From an uncultured Clostridia bacterium (lineage in GTDB: Bacteria; Bacillota; Clostridia; Oscillospirales; CAG-272), in NCBI GenBank assembly GCA_937884385.1, contig CALGCW010000074.1:1-24764 (forward strand): a stretch of DNA of 24,764 bases, given 5' to 3'. Below, piece by piece: positions 14,234 through 21,956 of the stretch. The position numbers and the translations under genes were made by a program. The first letter of the stretch is position 1. Every line of letters starts with the position of its first letter. The notes under the pieces are model-generated. The model made no database searches, had not been told where the DNA came from, and saw only the letters and a program-made list of their open reading frames with translations.

Positions 14234-15389
14234 ACTCAAGAAAACAGACAACTTGCGAAAATATAATGACCGCTTTGCAATGTGGCTCAAACAATGTGCC
14301 GAAGAATTATCCACCTCATACACCATTGATAAAACAACCGGAGAGCTTATCTCATCAAGTGTGGATCCCCAATCAGTTCTCAAGCGAGCGAGTCGTATAT
14401 ATGACTGCTTGAAATTTTGGAACTGGGACAAATACTCTTCCGCTAAAGTTTTGGACCTCAAGAGCGTTAATCGGTGTAAGGACTCACACTTTTGCCCGAA
14501 CTGTGCAAAAATTGAAGCAGATAAATACATAAGCTCCGTAATGCCAATATTTGAAAGACTCGCTACTCAAGGATACTGCTTCTACTTATTGACACTTACG
14601 GTTCCCTCTATCAAACCCAAGAGCGACAATGACCTTCGCGAAGCGGTGGACAAGCTGTTTCAGGATTTTTCAAAATTCAAGAAACTGTATTGCCTTGACA
14701 GAAATGACAAAAATGCTTTTCATAATAGATCTGTTGATTTCGAGGGTGGAATTCGCTCTTTAGAAATCACACACAACTCAGAAGCAGGATTTCACCCTCA
14801 CATTCATTGCATTCTTGTTACCAAGAGTAAAATTGATTGCTCGTTGTTAACGCCCAAGTATAAAGGAAAGTATAGTCACAAGCGTAAAGAATTTTTGCGC
14901 AAAAATGAACTCGAGTGCGAAATTGCAAAAATTTGGACTCTGATTCATTACAAAAATTATAGAGTATCAAATTTTGAGAATTATGTTTACGATCCTAAAA
15001 GCACTCACCCCACTATCAAAGATGAGAGGCGAAATGATATTAAAAATCTTGAAGTTAATTTCTGCGAAATCAGTGTAAATGATATTAAAAAAACTTTGCG
15101 TTACAATCTTAAAATAAATACCATAACATCCTACGAAGTATTCAAGCAAATATTTATTGCCATATCAGGCAGGCACACGCGCGAAAAATTTGGATGCATG
15201 CACAACAAAGAAAAAGAATCAAAAATTGCGATTTGTAACTTCAAGGAGCCATTACCACCCGAATGCGTAGGTGAACACGATTCGTTGTCAATTCGTAAAA
15301 CGTCAGAACTCTATACCACATGGAAGCAATTCAAAAAAATATCACGTTTTAAAAGAGCCCAAAGCGAAAGTTCTCTTGAAAAAGACTGA
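14214..15389 (+). CDS. rep: Rolling-circle replication initiator, Rep_1 type, 391 aa
   Basis: HUH-endonuclease Reps nick one strand of the origin and start rolling-circle copying. Seen in order: a zinc-finger-like RCKDSHFCPNC (87-97), motif I FYLLTLTVPS (123-132), and the metal-binding HUH motif GFHPHIHCILV (192-202). Near DIKKTLRYNLK (290-300), Tyr296 fits the single catalytic tyrosine of the Rep_1 (pC194/pUB110) group. The length of 391 aa is normal to slightly long. ATG 14214 has GAAAGGAG just upstream. It is the main plus-strand gene among minus-strand neighbours and its DNA is strikingly AT-rich, which suggests that it arrived on a plasmid or an integrative mobilizable element. No integrase or relaxase is in view, so it may be a remnant. 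Confidence 0.85.
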   Translation: MEITNNKLKKTDNLRKYNDRFAMWLKQCAEELSTSYTIDKTTGELISSSVDPQSVLKRASRIYDCLKFWNWDKYSSAKVLDLKSVNRCKDSHFCPNCAKIEADKYISSVMPIFERLATQGYCFYLLTLTVPSIKPKSDNDLREAVDKLFQDFSKFKKLYCLDRNDKNAFHNRSVDFEGGIRSLEITHNSEAGFHPHIHCILVTKSKIDCSLLTPKYKGKYSHKRKEFLRKNELECEIAKIWTLIHYKNYRVSNFENYVYDPKSTHPTIKDERRNDIKNLEVNFCEISVNDIKKTLRYNLKINTITSYEVFKQIFIAISGRHTREKFGCMHNKEKESKIAICNFKEPLPPECVGEHDSLSIRKTSELYTTWKQFKKISRFKRAQSESSLEKD

Positions 15390-15471
15390 TGTTTGTTACA
15401 ATTAGCCCCCTCCTTCATCCTCTCTGTCGTTTTTCTTGATCTTTTATTATTCTTTTACTCTCCCTCATTTA

Positions 15472-15486
15472 TATCTTTTTAAGATA
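15472..15486. repeat. Small palindrome after rep
   Basis: TATCTT-TTT-AAGATA is followed by further AAGATA/TAAGATA units up to about 15502. It lies in the 267-nt gap after rep, which holds no gene that I can see. It may be part of an origin or a weak transcription end for rep. Confidence 0.35.
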
Positions 15487-15533
15487 AGATACTATAAGAT
15501 AATTATGACGGACTGGCAATCTATAGAATCTCC

Positions 15534-15557
15534 TTCACACTCTCTTTCACACTCTCC
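15534..15557. repeat. Two 12-bp tandem repeats in a pyrimidine-rich tract
   Basis: TTCACACTCTCT is followed directly by TTCACACTCTCC and then a decayed third unit. It sits in a pyrimidine-rich stretch (about 15527-15574) between rep and the AbrB-type gene. No function is apparent. Confidence 0.5.
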
Positions 15558-15656
15558 TTCCTCATTTTCCAATCAAGAAAATATGACAGAGTGATAATTC
15601 ATCTAAAGCGAAGAGAATTAAAAGAAGGATGGAAATACGGTCAAGAAATGCGATGA

Positions 15657-15842
15657 TTATGTATGCAAAATCAAGCCGATTCTCTTGTCAAACTCAAGCA
15701 TTGCAAAGCAGAATCTCTCTTTAGGTGTCAATGTTATCTGTGACGGGTCGCCCTCACGGATCCTCATAGTGCGCCTGATTTCCTTCGGAATAACGACCCT
15801 GCCGAGATCATCAATTCTTCTAACAATTCCAGTGGCTTTCAT
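15657..15842 (-). CDS. AbrB/SpoVT-type transcription regulator with a divergent C-terminus, 61 aa
   Basis: The N-terminal half (1-33), with TGIVRRIDDLGRVVIPKEIR, is an almost textbook AbrB swapped-hairpin DNA-binding domain as found in AbrB, Abh and SpoVT. It binds AT-rich promoter DNA as a dimer or tetramer. After GDP (31-33) the usual LEIFTDxEGEVILKKY is not present. An unrelated-looking tail of 28 residues (SQITLTPKERFCFAMLEF...) follows. Other frames do not restore the usual sequence, so this is a replaced or strongly diverged end and not a simple frameshift. ATG 15842 is chosen because GAGG lies 9 nt before it and all homologues start MKATG. A functional mini-regulator or a remnant are both possible. 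Confidence 0.65.
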   Translation of the reverse strand: MKATGIVRRIDDLGRVVIPKEIRRTMRIREGDPSQITLTPKERFCFAMLEFDKRIGLILHT

Positions 15843-16052
15843 ATATATCAACCTCAACTTTCATCAATATACGGGAATGGCGCAGCGAAAAAGAAGATTA
15901 CACTTCCCCGCGCAGATCTCAGTTCCCAACAAAATTTGCAATTTTTGCTTGCCAATTTAGTTTTTGTCGCAAAATGAAAAATATACATAGATCCACACCA
16001 CAAAATCAAACCTTTTAAAAAACCACCGCAAAACACAGCCAAAGCAAAAAAT

Positions 16053-16076
16053 AAAGGGCGCATTTCTGCGCCCTTT
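16053..16076. terminator. Terminator of the surface-protein gene
   Basis: A 10-bp stem AAAGGGCGCA / TGCGCCCTTT with a 4-nt loop lies 10 nt after the stop of the 16086-21800 gene. On the minus strand it is followed by a T-rich run (TATTTTTTG). It also works on the plus strand. Confidence 0.85.
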
Positions 16077-16085
16077 TGGGGTTAA

Positions 16086-19000
16086 TTAGTCAATTATTTG
16101 AACACTATCATCCAATACATATGTATTAATCAAGCCGATAATGTATTCCTTTGTATAAAGACCTTTGGAAATACCAACCTTCATAACGGGAATATTGTAT
16201 TCTTCGAATACAGAGATATCACAATATTCTTCCCATTCGCTGAAGTCATACAAACCGTATTTTTCAATATCTGCCTGCATTTTTTCAGCATCATACATAA
16301 GGTTTGTACCGAAATCGAAGGAGTTGATTACATCAACAAGAACGTGTGTTACTGACAATGTATCTTCTGCAACATAGTTAAGAGTACCGTTTGTAACGAT
16401 ATCATACTTGTAACCACCATCTTCTACAGTTACTACATCAACAAGCTTCTTAGTAGAAATATTTCCGTAAGCGTCAACTGCTACAAAGTTGTGACCAATA
16501 AACTGTTCATAGTTAAGGTGATCAATGTTTACATACTTGTTCAAATCAAGGTCGAATATACCATGTTCATTAATTGTAACAAGCTCTGTTCCATCATCAA
16601 ATACAAATGTGTTCTTATAGTAGTGCTCACTATAAGTTCTTACAACGATAATTACGTTTTCAGCAGTAAGCTTGCCCGTAAGATGATCGAATGACATTAC
16701 CATATCACCCTGTCTAAGTTCTTCAACAGGCTTCTTTGTACCGTCAGCAAGCGTTATCAGCGTGCCTTCAGCGAGGCAAGAGGTATCACTACCACTACTA
16801 CTACCTAATGCCCAAGTAACAGTTACATCTGTATCATTAGTAACTTCAGAACCACTATTGCCTGTATACGAAACGCTTGTAATTGTACATATGTTTTGAC
16901 TCGATGCTTCTGTAGGCTTGTCATTTAATGCACCATCAGTAATAAAATACACATCACCATCCGTTTTAATGACAGCAGTTTTTGTTCCTGCTGATGATCC
17001 TGAAATTTTACTTAAGTTTACTGTTAATACTCTACCATCATTATAAGTAATCGTAATAGTTGACGCAGTAGTAAATACATTAACGTTATCAGGTGTCAAG
17101 GTTGCAGATGCAATGTTCGAAGTTAAATCAACAGTTGTACCAGCACCTGTATTATCATAATCAGTAACAGAAATAGCGTCAAGGAAGTTTATCCTGAGCT
17201 TATAGTCTGTAAGGTTAACTGTTGTATAAACACCATCCAATGCTGTTTTAGTAATATTAACCACTGCATTCTTGATATCTGCTGCTTTAACAGTTAGGTT
17301 AAGAGGAACCGCATATGTTCTGGTGATACTCTTTGAAATAGTTTCACCCATATTGTTGTAGAAGATGTTGTCATTCACAGTAAATTCAAGTGTATAACTA
17401 CCGAGTGCAGAAAGTGTAACAACTCCATTTGTTGCTGTCAACGCATTTCCGGAAGAATCTTTACAAACAGCCGTAACAGCATAATTAATACCGTCATACT
17501 TATAGATAGTTGCAAGCTTGGTCAAATCGAGTGTAAGAGCATCATCTCCATCCTGATAAAGAGCAGTCACACAATTCTTATCCCCATACAAGTAACGTGT
17601 ATCTTCGCTACCGTCATAAGAAATTTCCTGATTGCCAAGATCAAAATCAAACCTCGGAATATAATCGCCATTCACTGTCGATCTATCAGCATTTTCACAA
17701 TTGCTATAAATCTGCTCAGAAGTAGCTTCCTGAAGTGAGTAAACTTTGCCATCTTGATTCAACATTGAAACATTGCCAAACTTATATGGTAAACCAGTAT
17801 TGTTATTAACATTAGCATCAACATTATTCAAATAAATAATACCAAGATTAGACGAAGGTACTCCATCTATGGTGTGGTTAAACGCAGTAGCATCAAGAGC
17901 AGTTTGAATAATTGTTTGTGCAGTACTATTAGTTACATTTTCTTTATCTTCAGCCGTTACCCAGTTATACTGCTTGAAGTTTCCATTCAAGACAATTGTA
18001 GGATTGGTTTCCGTATCGGGACCGACGATGATACCTGCACCAAGCATCACAGCTGAAGTATCGCCAATGGTCGCATTTACGCGATACTGAATCGTTGTAA
18101 CGTTTTCGAGAGTAACAGTAGATGCATTTGTGCTTTGAATTTGGATGTTCGCCAACGTGCCGCATTCAGTGATAGTATCTGCAACTGTTACGTTGCCGCT
18201 ATCAATAAAGATATTGTTTCGACCGCCGTAAATATAGCAGTTAGATATTGTCGCGTTATCCTTTGCCACAACTGCCGAAAGCTGATAGTGATATCTCGTT
18301 TTTACAGTACCATCTGAGGTAGTTTCTTCACTATAAGTACCTTGTTTCACCTCATCGTAGTAGAGATAGGAAACGGGGTAAATAGTTGCCTTAATTCTAA
18401 GGTTATCGAGTCTGCCATTTTCGGACACTGTTACAACACCCTGTCTCAAACCGTTATTAAGATACTGACCGTTTCCAGTATAGTTAAGTGTAAATCCGTT
18501 TCCAAAAACAGTATATTCACCGGATACAGTAAATCCACCTGAAATATTATTAAGAAGAACAACGTTATTAGCCGTCGCACTCATTGCTCCCGTTGCGTTA
18601 ACTGCATCAACAACTTCGAGATAAAGTTCAGTAGGTATGCAATAATCATTATCCGTAATTGTTACCTTAACAACGCCTGTTCCGCTGAACTGGATAGCAT
18701 TGTTAGAATATGTGCCGCTTGCGCTTGTGCCGTTAACTGCCTCAACAGTTACACTAACTGTACCAACAGTTACGCCGTCTTTAGCCTTGAAAAGCTTATC
18801 AATAGCAACCGTACCGCTATTACCTACGCGATGCAAGAAGTCACCATTGTTCATTACAACATCAAACTTTACTTCGGGTTCACGATCCTTTACAGCAACC
18901 TCAATTGTCGTAGGTGTGCAGAAGTAGTAGTCCTGAATTGTAATTTCGATATTACCTGTGTTTTCGAATGAGATTGTACCCTCTGCCCACTCATTTCCGC

Positions 19001-21800
19001 GAGTAAATGTTGCAATTACGTTTCCGTTTTCATCAAGATTGTTAATTGTTACGTTAACTGAACCATCAACAACATCAATACCACACTCTTCAAGATAAGT
19101 AAAGATTTCTCCAAGTGTATATTCTCTATTAGTTGTAAGTTCTTTAATTTCGCTCATAAACTTCTCAACAGAAGCTTCGTGATCACCCGCTGTGATATCC
19201 ATATTTTCAACACCCTCGTAGTCCGTAAGACCCTTAGATGTCACACCCCAGCCGTAGCCGGTGAAAAGCTGGTTGAACTCGCGATAAATAAGCTGCTTAT
19301 CCTCTTTAAGAGTTTCAACACCGCCTACGATTTCAGTAGGATTGGGGTTATCTGTATCAGCAACGTCGTGGAAATGCTGAACACCATTCACGAAGTGATA
19401 GCAAGTAGCATATTCTGCTCCGTCACCGTGAATCCACATACCGTTTGCATCCTTCGCTTTTACTACAACGTAGTTAACTCTACCGGATGTGGGAATAGCG
19501 GTTGTGTTGCCTTCAAGATCGGTAACAGTCTTATTTGCAACGTCAACAGAAGCTACCTGTTCAAGACGGCTGAACTGGTGATCGTGTGTATAAGATGCAA
19601 GCGAGTTTGCAACAAGCTCGCAATAGTAGTAGTCATTCCAGTCACCAAAATGCACCGTACAACCGCTTGCTGTGATGCCGTCCATATTGGGGTAAACGTG
19701 ACCGTCGATTGTCACATTTTCACGCACGGAACCGATAAGCATACCTGTGTAGCGGTACGCATAGTACTGATAGTTCGCGCAAACGTCATTATAAACGTCC
19801 ATCTGCGCCGCCACGTGGCAGTTTACAAAGTCGATACCTGCATTCTTGGGGGTACCTGCAGAAGTCTGTCCGCTTGTGGGATAGTACTGACCGACGATAC
19901 CGCCGCACGCAACGTCATAAGAGCCCCAAAGAGCACTTATTTTGTTGGAATTGTCAACTGTAATATTAGTAAATGTAGTATTCAAATTTTCTTCCTTCGC
20001 ATACCAACCAACGCAACCGACGATACCGCCGTTGCCGATGTTGTAAACGCGAGGATTACAATTTGTAATAGCAATATTTTCGAAGGTCGCGCCGTCCGCA
20101 TAAGCCGCGATAACACCCGTTGTCGCGATCTCGCCGTCGGAGCTGAAGTTATCAACGGTCAAATTCTTAACCGTACCGCCATAGACCTTACCGAAAAGGC
20201 CCATACCGTCGCGGTAGTACTGCTCCTCGGGAGCGTACCAGTTGTGGTCGCCCTTCATTTCCCAAGTATTCTGATAGAAATTGGAAATAGTATTACCGTT
20301 ACCGTCGAAAGTACCCTCAAAGGTATAGAAACCACTGGAAATTGCTGTGTTTGACTTTTCGTAAGTACCTTCGCTATTCCAATAACCAATGGGATAGAAT
20401 ACTAAACCATTCTCGGATTCCAAGTCACCGATATTTACGTCAGCAACAAGCTTGATATACTTACCACTAAAGGTATCATTATGGTGTTCATCACCGTCGC
20501 TGTCCGTATATGTAATAAGGAAATTTCCCTCCTTATCCTTCGCCATACCACCAACAATTGCACTAAGAGCTGCAAGCTGGTCGGCATTCGCGATAATATA
20601 ATCGGGCTCACCCTCTGCTACGGGCGCAACCGCATTTGTATACCAAGAATAATCTCTGTTGCCTTCCCACTTCGCAGGCTCTGCCACAAGTGCAATTTCC
20701 GAGAAAGAAGCAAGGTGAAGCACCACGTCACCCGTTGCGGGGTCGTAGTTAAAGCTGTTATGAACAGGCGCATCACCGTCGGCAAGGAGTCTCATCTCAA
20801 CAGTTGCCGTGTCCTCAACGTGGTAGAGCTTGTAGTTACCCATATTAAGTCCAACGGGAAGGAATTCCGCAATCGCGATCGAAATAACCGCGGTGTTATC
20901 GTCCGCAAGATCCTGAACGTGCACGTCAAAGGATCTCGTTTCCTCGTTTTCCTCAAGTGTGATGTTCGCGCCACTCTGCGCAAGCTTGTTCACGTTGAGA
21001 TCAGCCGTGCTTGTTCCCTGCGCGAACTTTGTACCTGCAGGAACTGTCGCAACGATAGATCCGTCAGCGCTTGTCAAGGTGACGTCAGCGGTAAGTCTGC
21101 CGTCAGCGTCAAGTGTAACGGGCGCAGAAGCCGTGTTCTGCTCGGGAAGCTCGGGCCACTTTGCATCCTCGTCGTAATCGGGGCCAAAGCTGTCCTCTTC
21201 CTTTGCAAGCTGAGTAGCAACAACCTTGATATCGAACGCTTCAAGTCCGATTCCCTGGTATTCGTTGCCGGCATCCTCCTGCATATGAAGCGCGATACCG
21301 AGGTAAGCGCACTTACCGGCATCAAGAGAGCCGTATGTAGTTTGTGAAAGTGTGTTAATAAACTGATCGAGTGTACCGACCTTTGTCCAACCGTCGAGAT
21401 CTCTCGTCGCATTTGCATAAGAAAGCTCCGTTTCGCTGGGGAGAACGTAAACGTCGATCACCTCTGCGAGCTTGGAAACAGCAGCATCGGAGATAAATCT
21501 TGCCTCCCACTTGAGGGCAAGAGTTCCCTCGTTCTCGACCTTAAGGAAAGTCACGTCAGTGTAGCCGGGCTCCCACTTATCGTAGAAGAAAATAGGATCC
21601 TGGTCATTTTTTATCGAGTACCAAACGCCAAGCTTCTCGTCAAGCACCTCAAGATCGACCTTGAGGCTACCTGCAACGATCTTGTTGCCGCTGCTCGTAA
21701 CGCTATCAGTGAACCACGCGAACGTAGTGCCCATAAACATCGTAATGCAGAGCAAAAGCGCGAGCAAGCTCGATAAAAACGCTTTTTTAGTAGTTTTCAT
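16086..21800 (-). CDS. Large secreted surface protein with SipW/TasA-type signal, GLUG-like repeats and a C-terminal Hint domain, 1904 aa
   Basis: MKTTKKAF plus a hydrophobic core (8-24) and TTFAWFTDSVTSSGNKIVAGSL form a signal of the type cut by SipW-like peptidase, as in TasA and camelysin. A TasA-like region runs to about 210. A GLUG-like beta-helical region follows (about 470-750, GGIVG, GMLIG). Two Ig-like repeats with VTI-D-YC-PT are near 960-1120. The last 230 residues form a Hint module: Cys1675 in CLAEGTLITLADGTKKPVEEL, VTINEHGIF with a catalytic-type His, and LSVTHVLVDV, then a conserved-looking tail (YDAEKMQADIEKYGLYDF). Hint domains cut or rearrange their own peptide bond. No LPxTG or SLH anchor is seen. 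ATG 21800 follows AAAGGA at about 10 nt. It lies downstream of a paralogue that lacks the Hint part. Confidence 0.88.
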   Translation of the reverse strand: MKTTKKAFLSSLLALLLCITMFMGTTFAWFTDSVTSSGNKIVAGSLKVDLEVLDEKLGVWYSIKNDQDPIFFYDKWEPGYTDVTFLKVENEGTLALKWEARFISDAAVSKLAEVIDVYVLPSETELSYANATRDLDGWTKVGTLDQFINTLSQTTYGSLDAGKCAYLGIALHMQEDAGNEYQGIGLEAFDIKVVATQLAKEEDSFGPDYDEDAKWPELPEQNTASAPVTLDADGRLTADVTLTSADGSIVATVPAGTKFAQGTSTADLNVNKLAQSGANITLEENEETRSFDVHVQDLADDNTAVISIAIAEFLPVGLNMGNYKLYHVEDTATVEMRLLADGDAPVHNSFNYDPATGDVVLHLASFSEIALVAEPAKWEGNRDYSWYTNAVAPVAEGEPDYIIANADQLAALSAIVGGMAKDKEGNFLITYTDSDGDEHHNDTFSGKYIKLVADVNIGDLESENGLVFYPIGYWNSEGTYEKSNTAISSGFYTFEGTFDGNGNTISNFYQNTWEMKGDHNWYAPEEQYYRDGMGLFGKVYGGTVKNLTVDNFSSDGEIATTGVIAAYADGATFENIAITNCNPRVYNIGNGGIVGCVGWYAKEENLNTTFTNITVDNSNKISALWGSYDVACGGIVGQYYPTSGQTSAGTPKNAGIDFVNCHVAAQMDVYNDVCANYQYYAYRYTGMLIGSVRENVTIDGHVYPNMDGITASGCTVHFGDWNDYYYCELVANSLASYTHDHQFSRLEQVASVDVANKTVTDLEGNTTAIPTSGRVNYVVVKAKDANGMWIHGDGAEYATCYHFVNGVQHFHDVADTDNPNPTEIVGGVETLKEDKQLIYREFNQLFTGYGWGVTSKGLTDYEGVENMDITAGDHEASVEKFMSEIKELTTNREYTLGEIFTYLEECGIDVVDGSVNVTINNLDENGNVIATFTRGNEWAEGTISFENTGNIEITIQDYYFCTPTTIEVAVKDREPEVKFDVVMNNGDFLHRVGNSGTVAIDKLFKAKDGVTVGTVSVTVEAVNGTSASGTYSNNAIQFSGTGVVKVTITDNDYCIPTELYLEVVDAVNATGAMSATANNVVLLNNISGGFTVSGEYTVFGNGFTLNYTGNGQYLNNGLRQGVVTVSENGRLDNLRIKATIYPVSYLYYDEVKQGTYSEETTSDGTVKTRYHYQLSAVVAKDNATISNCYIYGGRNNIFIDSGNVTVADTITECGTLANIQIQSTNASTVTLENVTTIQYRVNATIGDTSAVMLGAGIIVGPDTETNPTIVLNGNFKQYNWVTAEDKENVTNSTAQTIIQTALDATAFNHTIDGVPSSNLGIIYLNNVDANVNNNTGLPYKFGNVSMLNQDGKVYSLQEATSEQIYSNCENADRSTVNGDYIPRFDFDLGNQEISYDGSEDTRYLYGDKNCVTALYQDGDDALTLDLTKLATIYKYDGINYAVTAVCKDSSGNALTATNGVVTLSALGSYTLEFTVNDNIFYNNMGETISKSITRTYAVPLNLTVKAADIKNAVVNITKTALDGVYTTVNLTDYKLRINFLDAISVTDYDNTGAGTTVDLTSNIASATLTPDNVNVFTTASTITITYNDGRVLTVNLSKISGSSAGTKTAVIKTDGDVYFITDGALNDKPTEASSQNICTITSVSYTGNSGSEVTNDTDVTVTWALGSSSGSDTSCLAEGTLITLADGTKKPVEELRQGDMVMSFDHLTGKLTAENVIIVVRTYSEHYYKNTFVFDDGTELVTINEHGIFDLDLNKYVNIDHLNYEQFIGHNFVAVDAYGNISTKKLVDVVTVEDGGYKYDIVTNGTLNYVAEDTLSVTHVLVDVINSFDFGTNLMYDAEKMQADIEKYGLYDFSEWEEYCDISVFEEYNIPVMKVGISKGLYTKEYIIGLINTYVLDDSVQIID

Positions 21801-21848
21801 CTCAAAACTGTCCTTTCTTTTATATAGCAATAAAATTATAATCCACTC

Positions 21849-21906
21849 GGGTGAATAAAAGATATAAACGCCGCGAAAACCACGAATTTATACCCTTTAT
21901 TCACCC
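21849..21906. repeat. Large nested inverted repeat upstream of the Hint surface-protein gene
   Basis: GGGTGAATAAA (21849-21859) pairs with TTTATTCACCC (21896-21906). After symmetric 3-nt internal loops, TATAAA (21863-21868) pairs with TTTATA (21887-21892), leaving an 18-nt loop. It lies just upstream of a TATAAT box (21835-21840, minus strand, no clear -35). It may be an operator for the gene or a leader RNA structure. Confidence 0.7.
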
Positions 21907-21927
21907 CCACACCCGCAGGTGTGGGGG
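21904..21927. repeat. GC-rich hairpin between the two surface-protein genes
   Basis: CCCCCACACC / GGTGTGGGGG is a perfect 10-bp stem with a 4-nt loop. It is 29 nt after the stop of the upstream paralogue, so it could stop or slow its transcription, but the T run lies on the plus-strand side (TATTTTTG). On the minus strand it is not a classical terminator. Three of its bases are shared with the inverted repeat at 21849-21906. Confidence 0.6.
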
Positions 21928-21956
21928 ATATTTTTGTTTGTTTTGCGTTTTAGAGG

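Noticed and set aside
14099..14530. Minus-strand ORF of 143 codons overlapping rep
   Set aside because: Shadow of the rep frame, with no ribosome binding site or recognisable domain.
19179..20354. Plus-strand ORF of 391 codons inside the Hint surface-protein gene
   Set aside because: It is antisense to a clearly coding frame. The translation is rich in Cys, Ile and Arg without domains, as expected from the complement of biased codons. The same holds for 20481-21347.
21904..21927. Hairpin as a classical terminator for the 21957-24764 gene
   Set aside because: On the minus strand no T run follows the stem; the T-rich side is on the plus strand. It is listed as a hairpin only.
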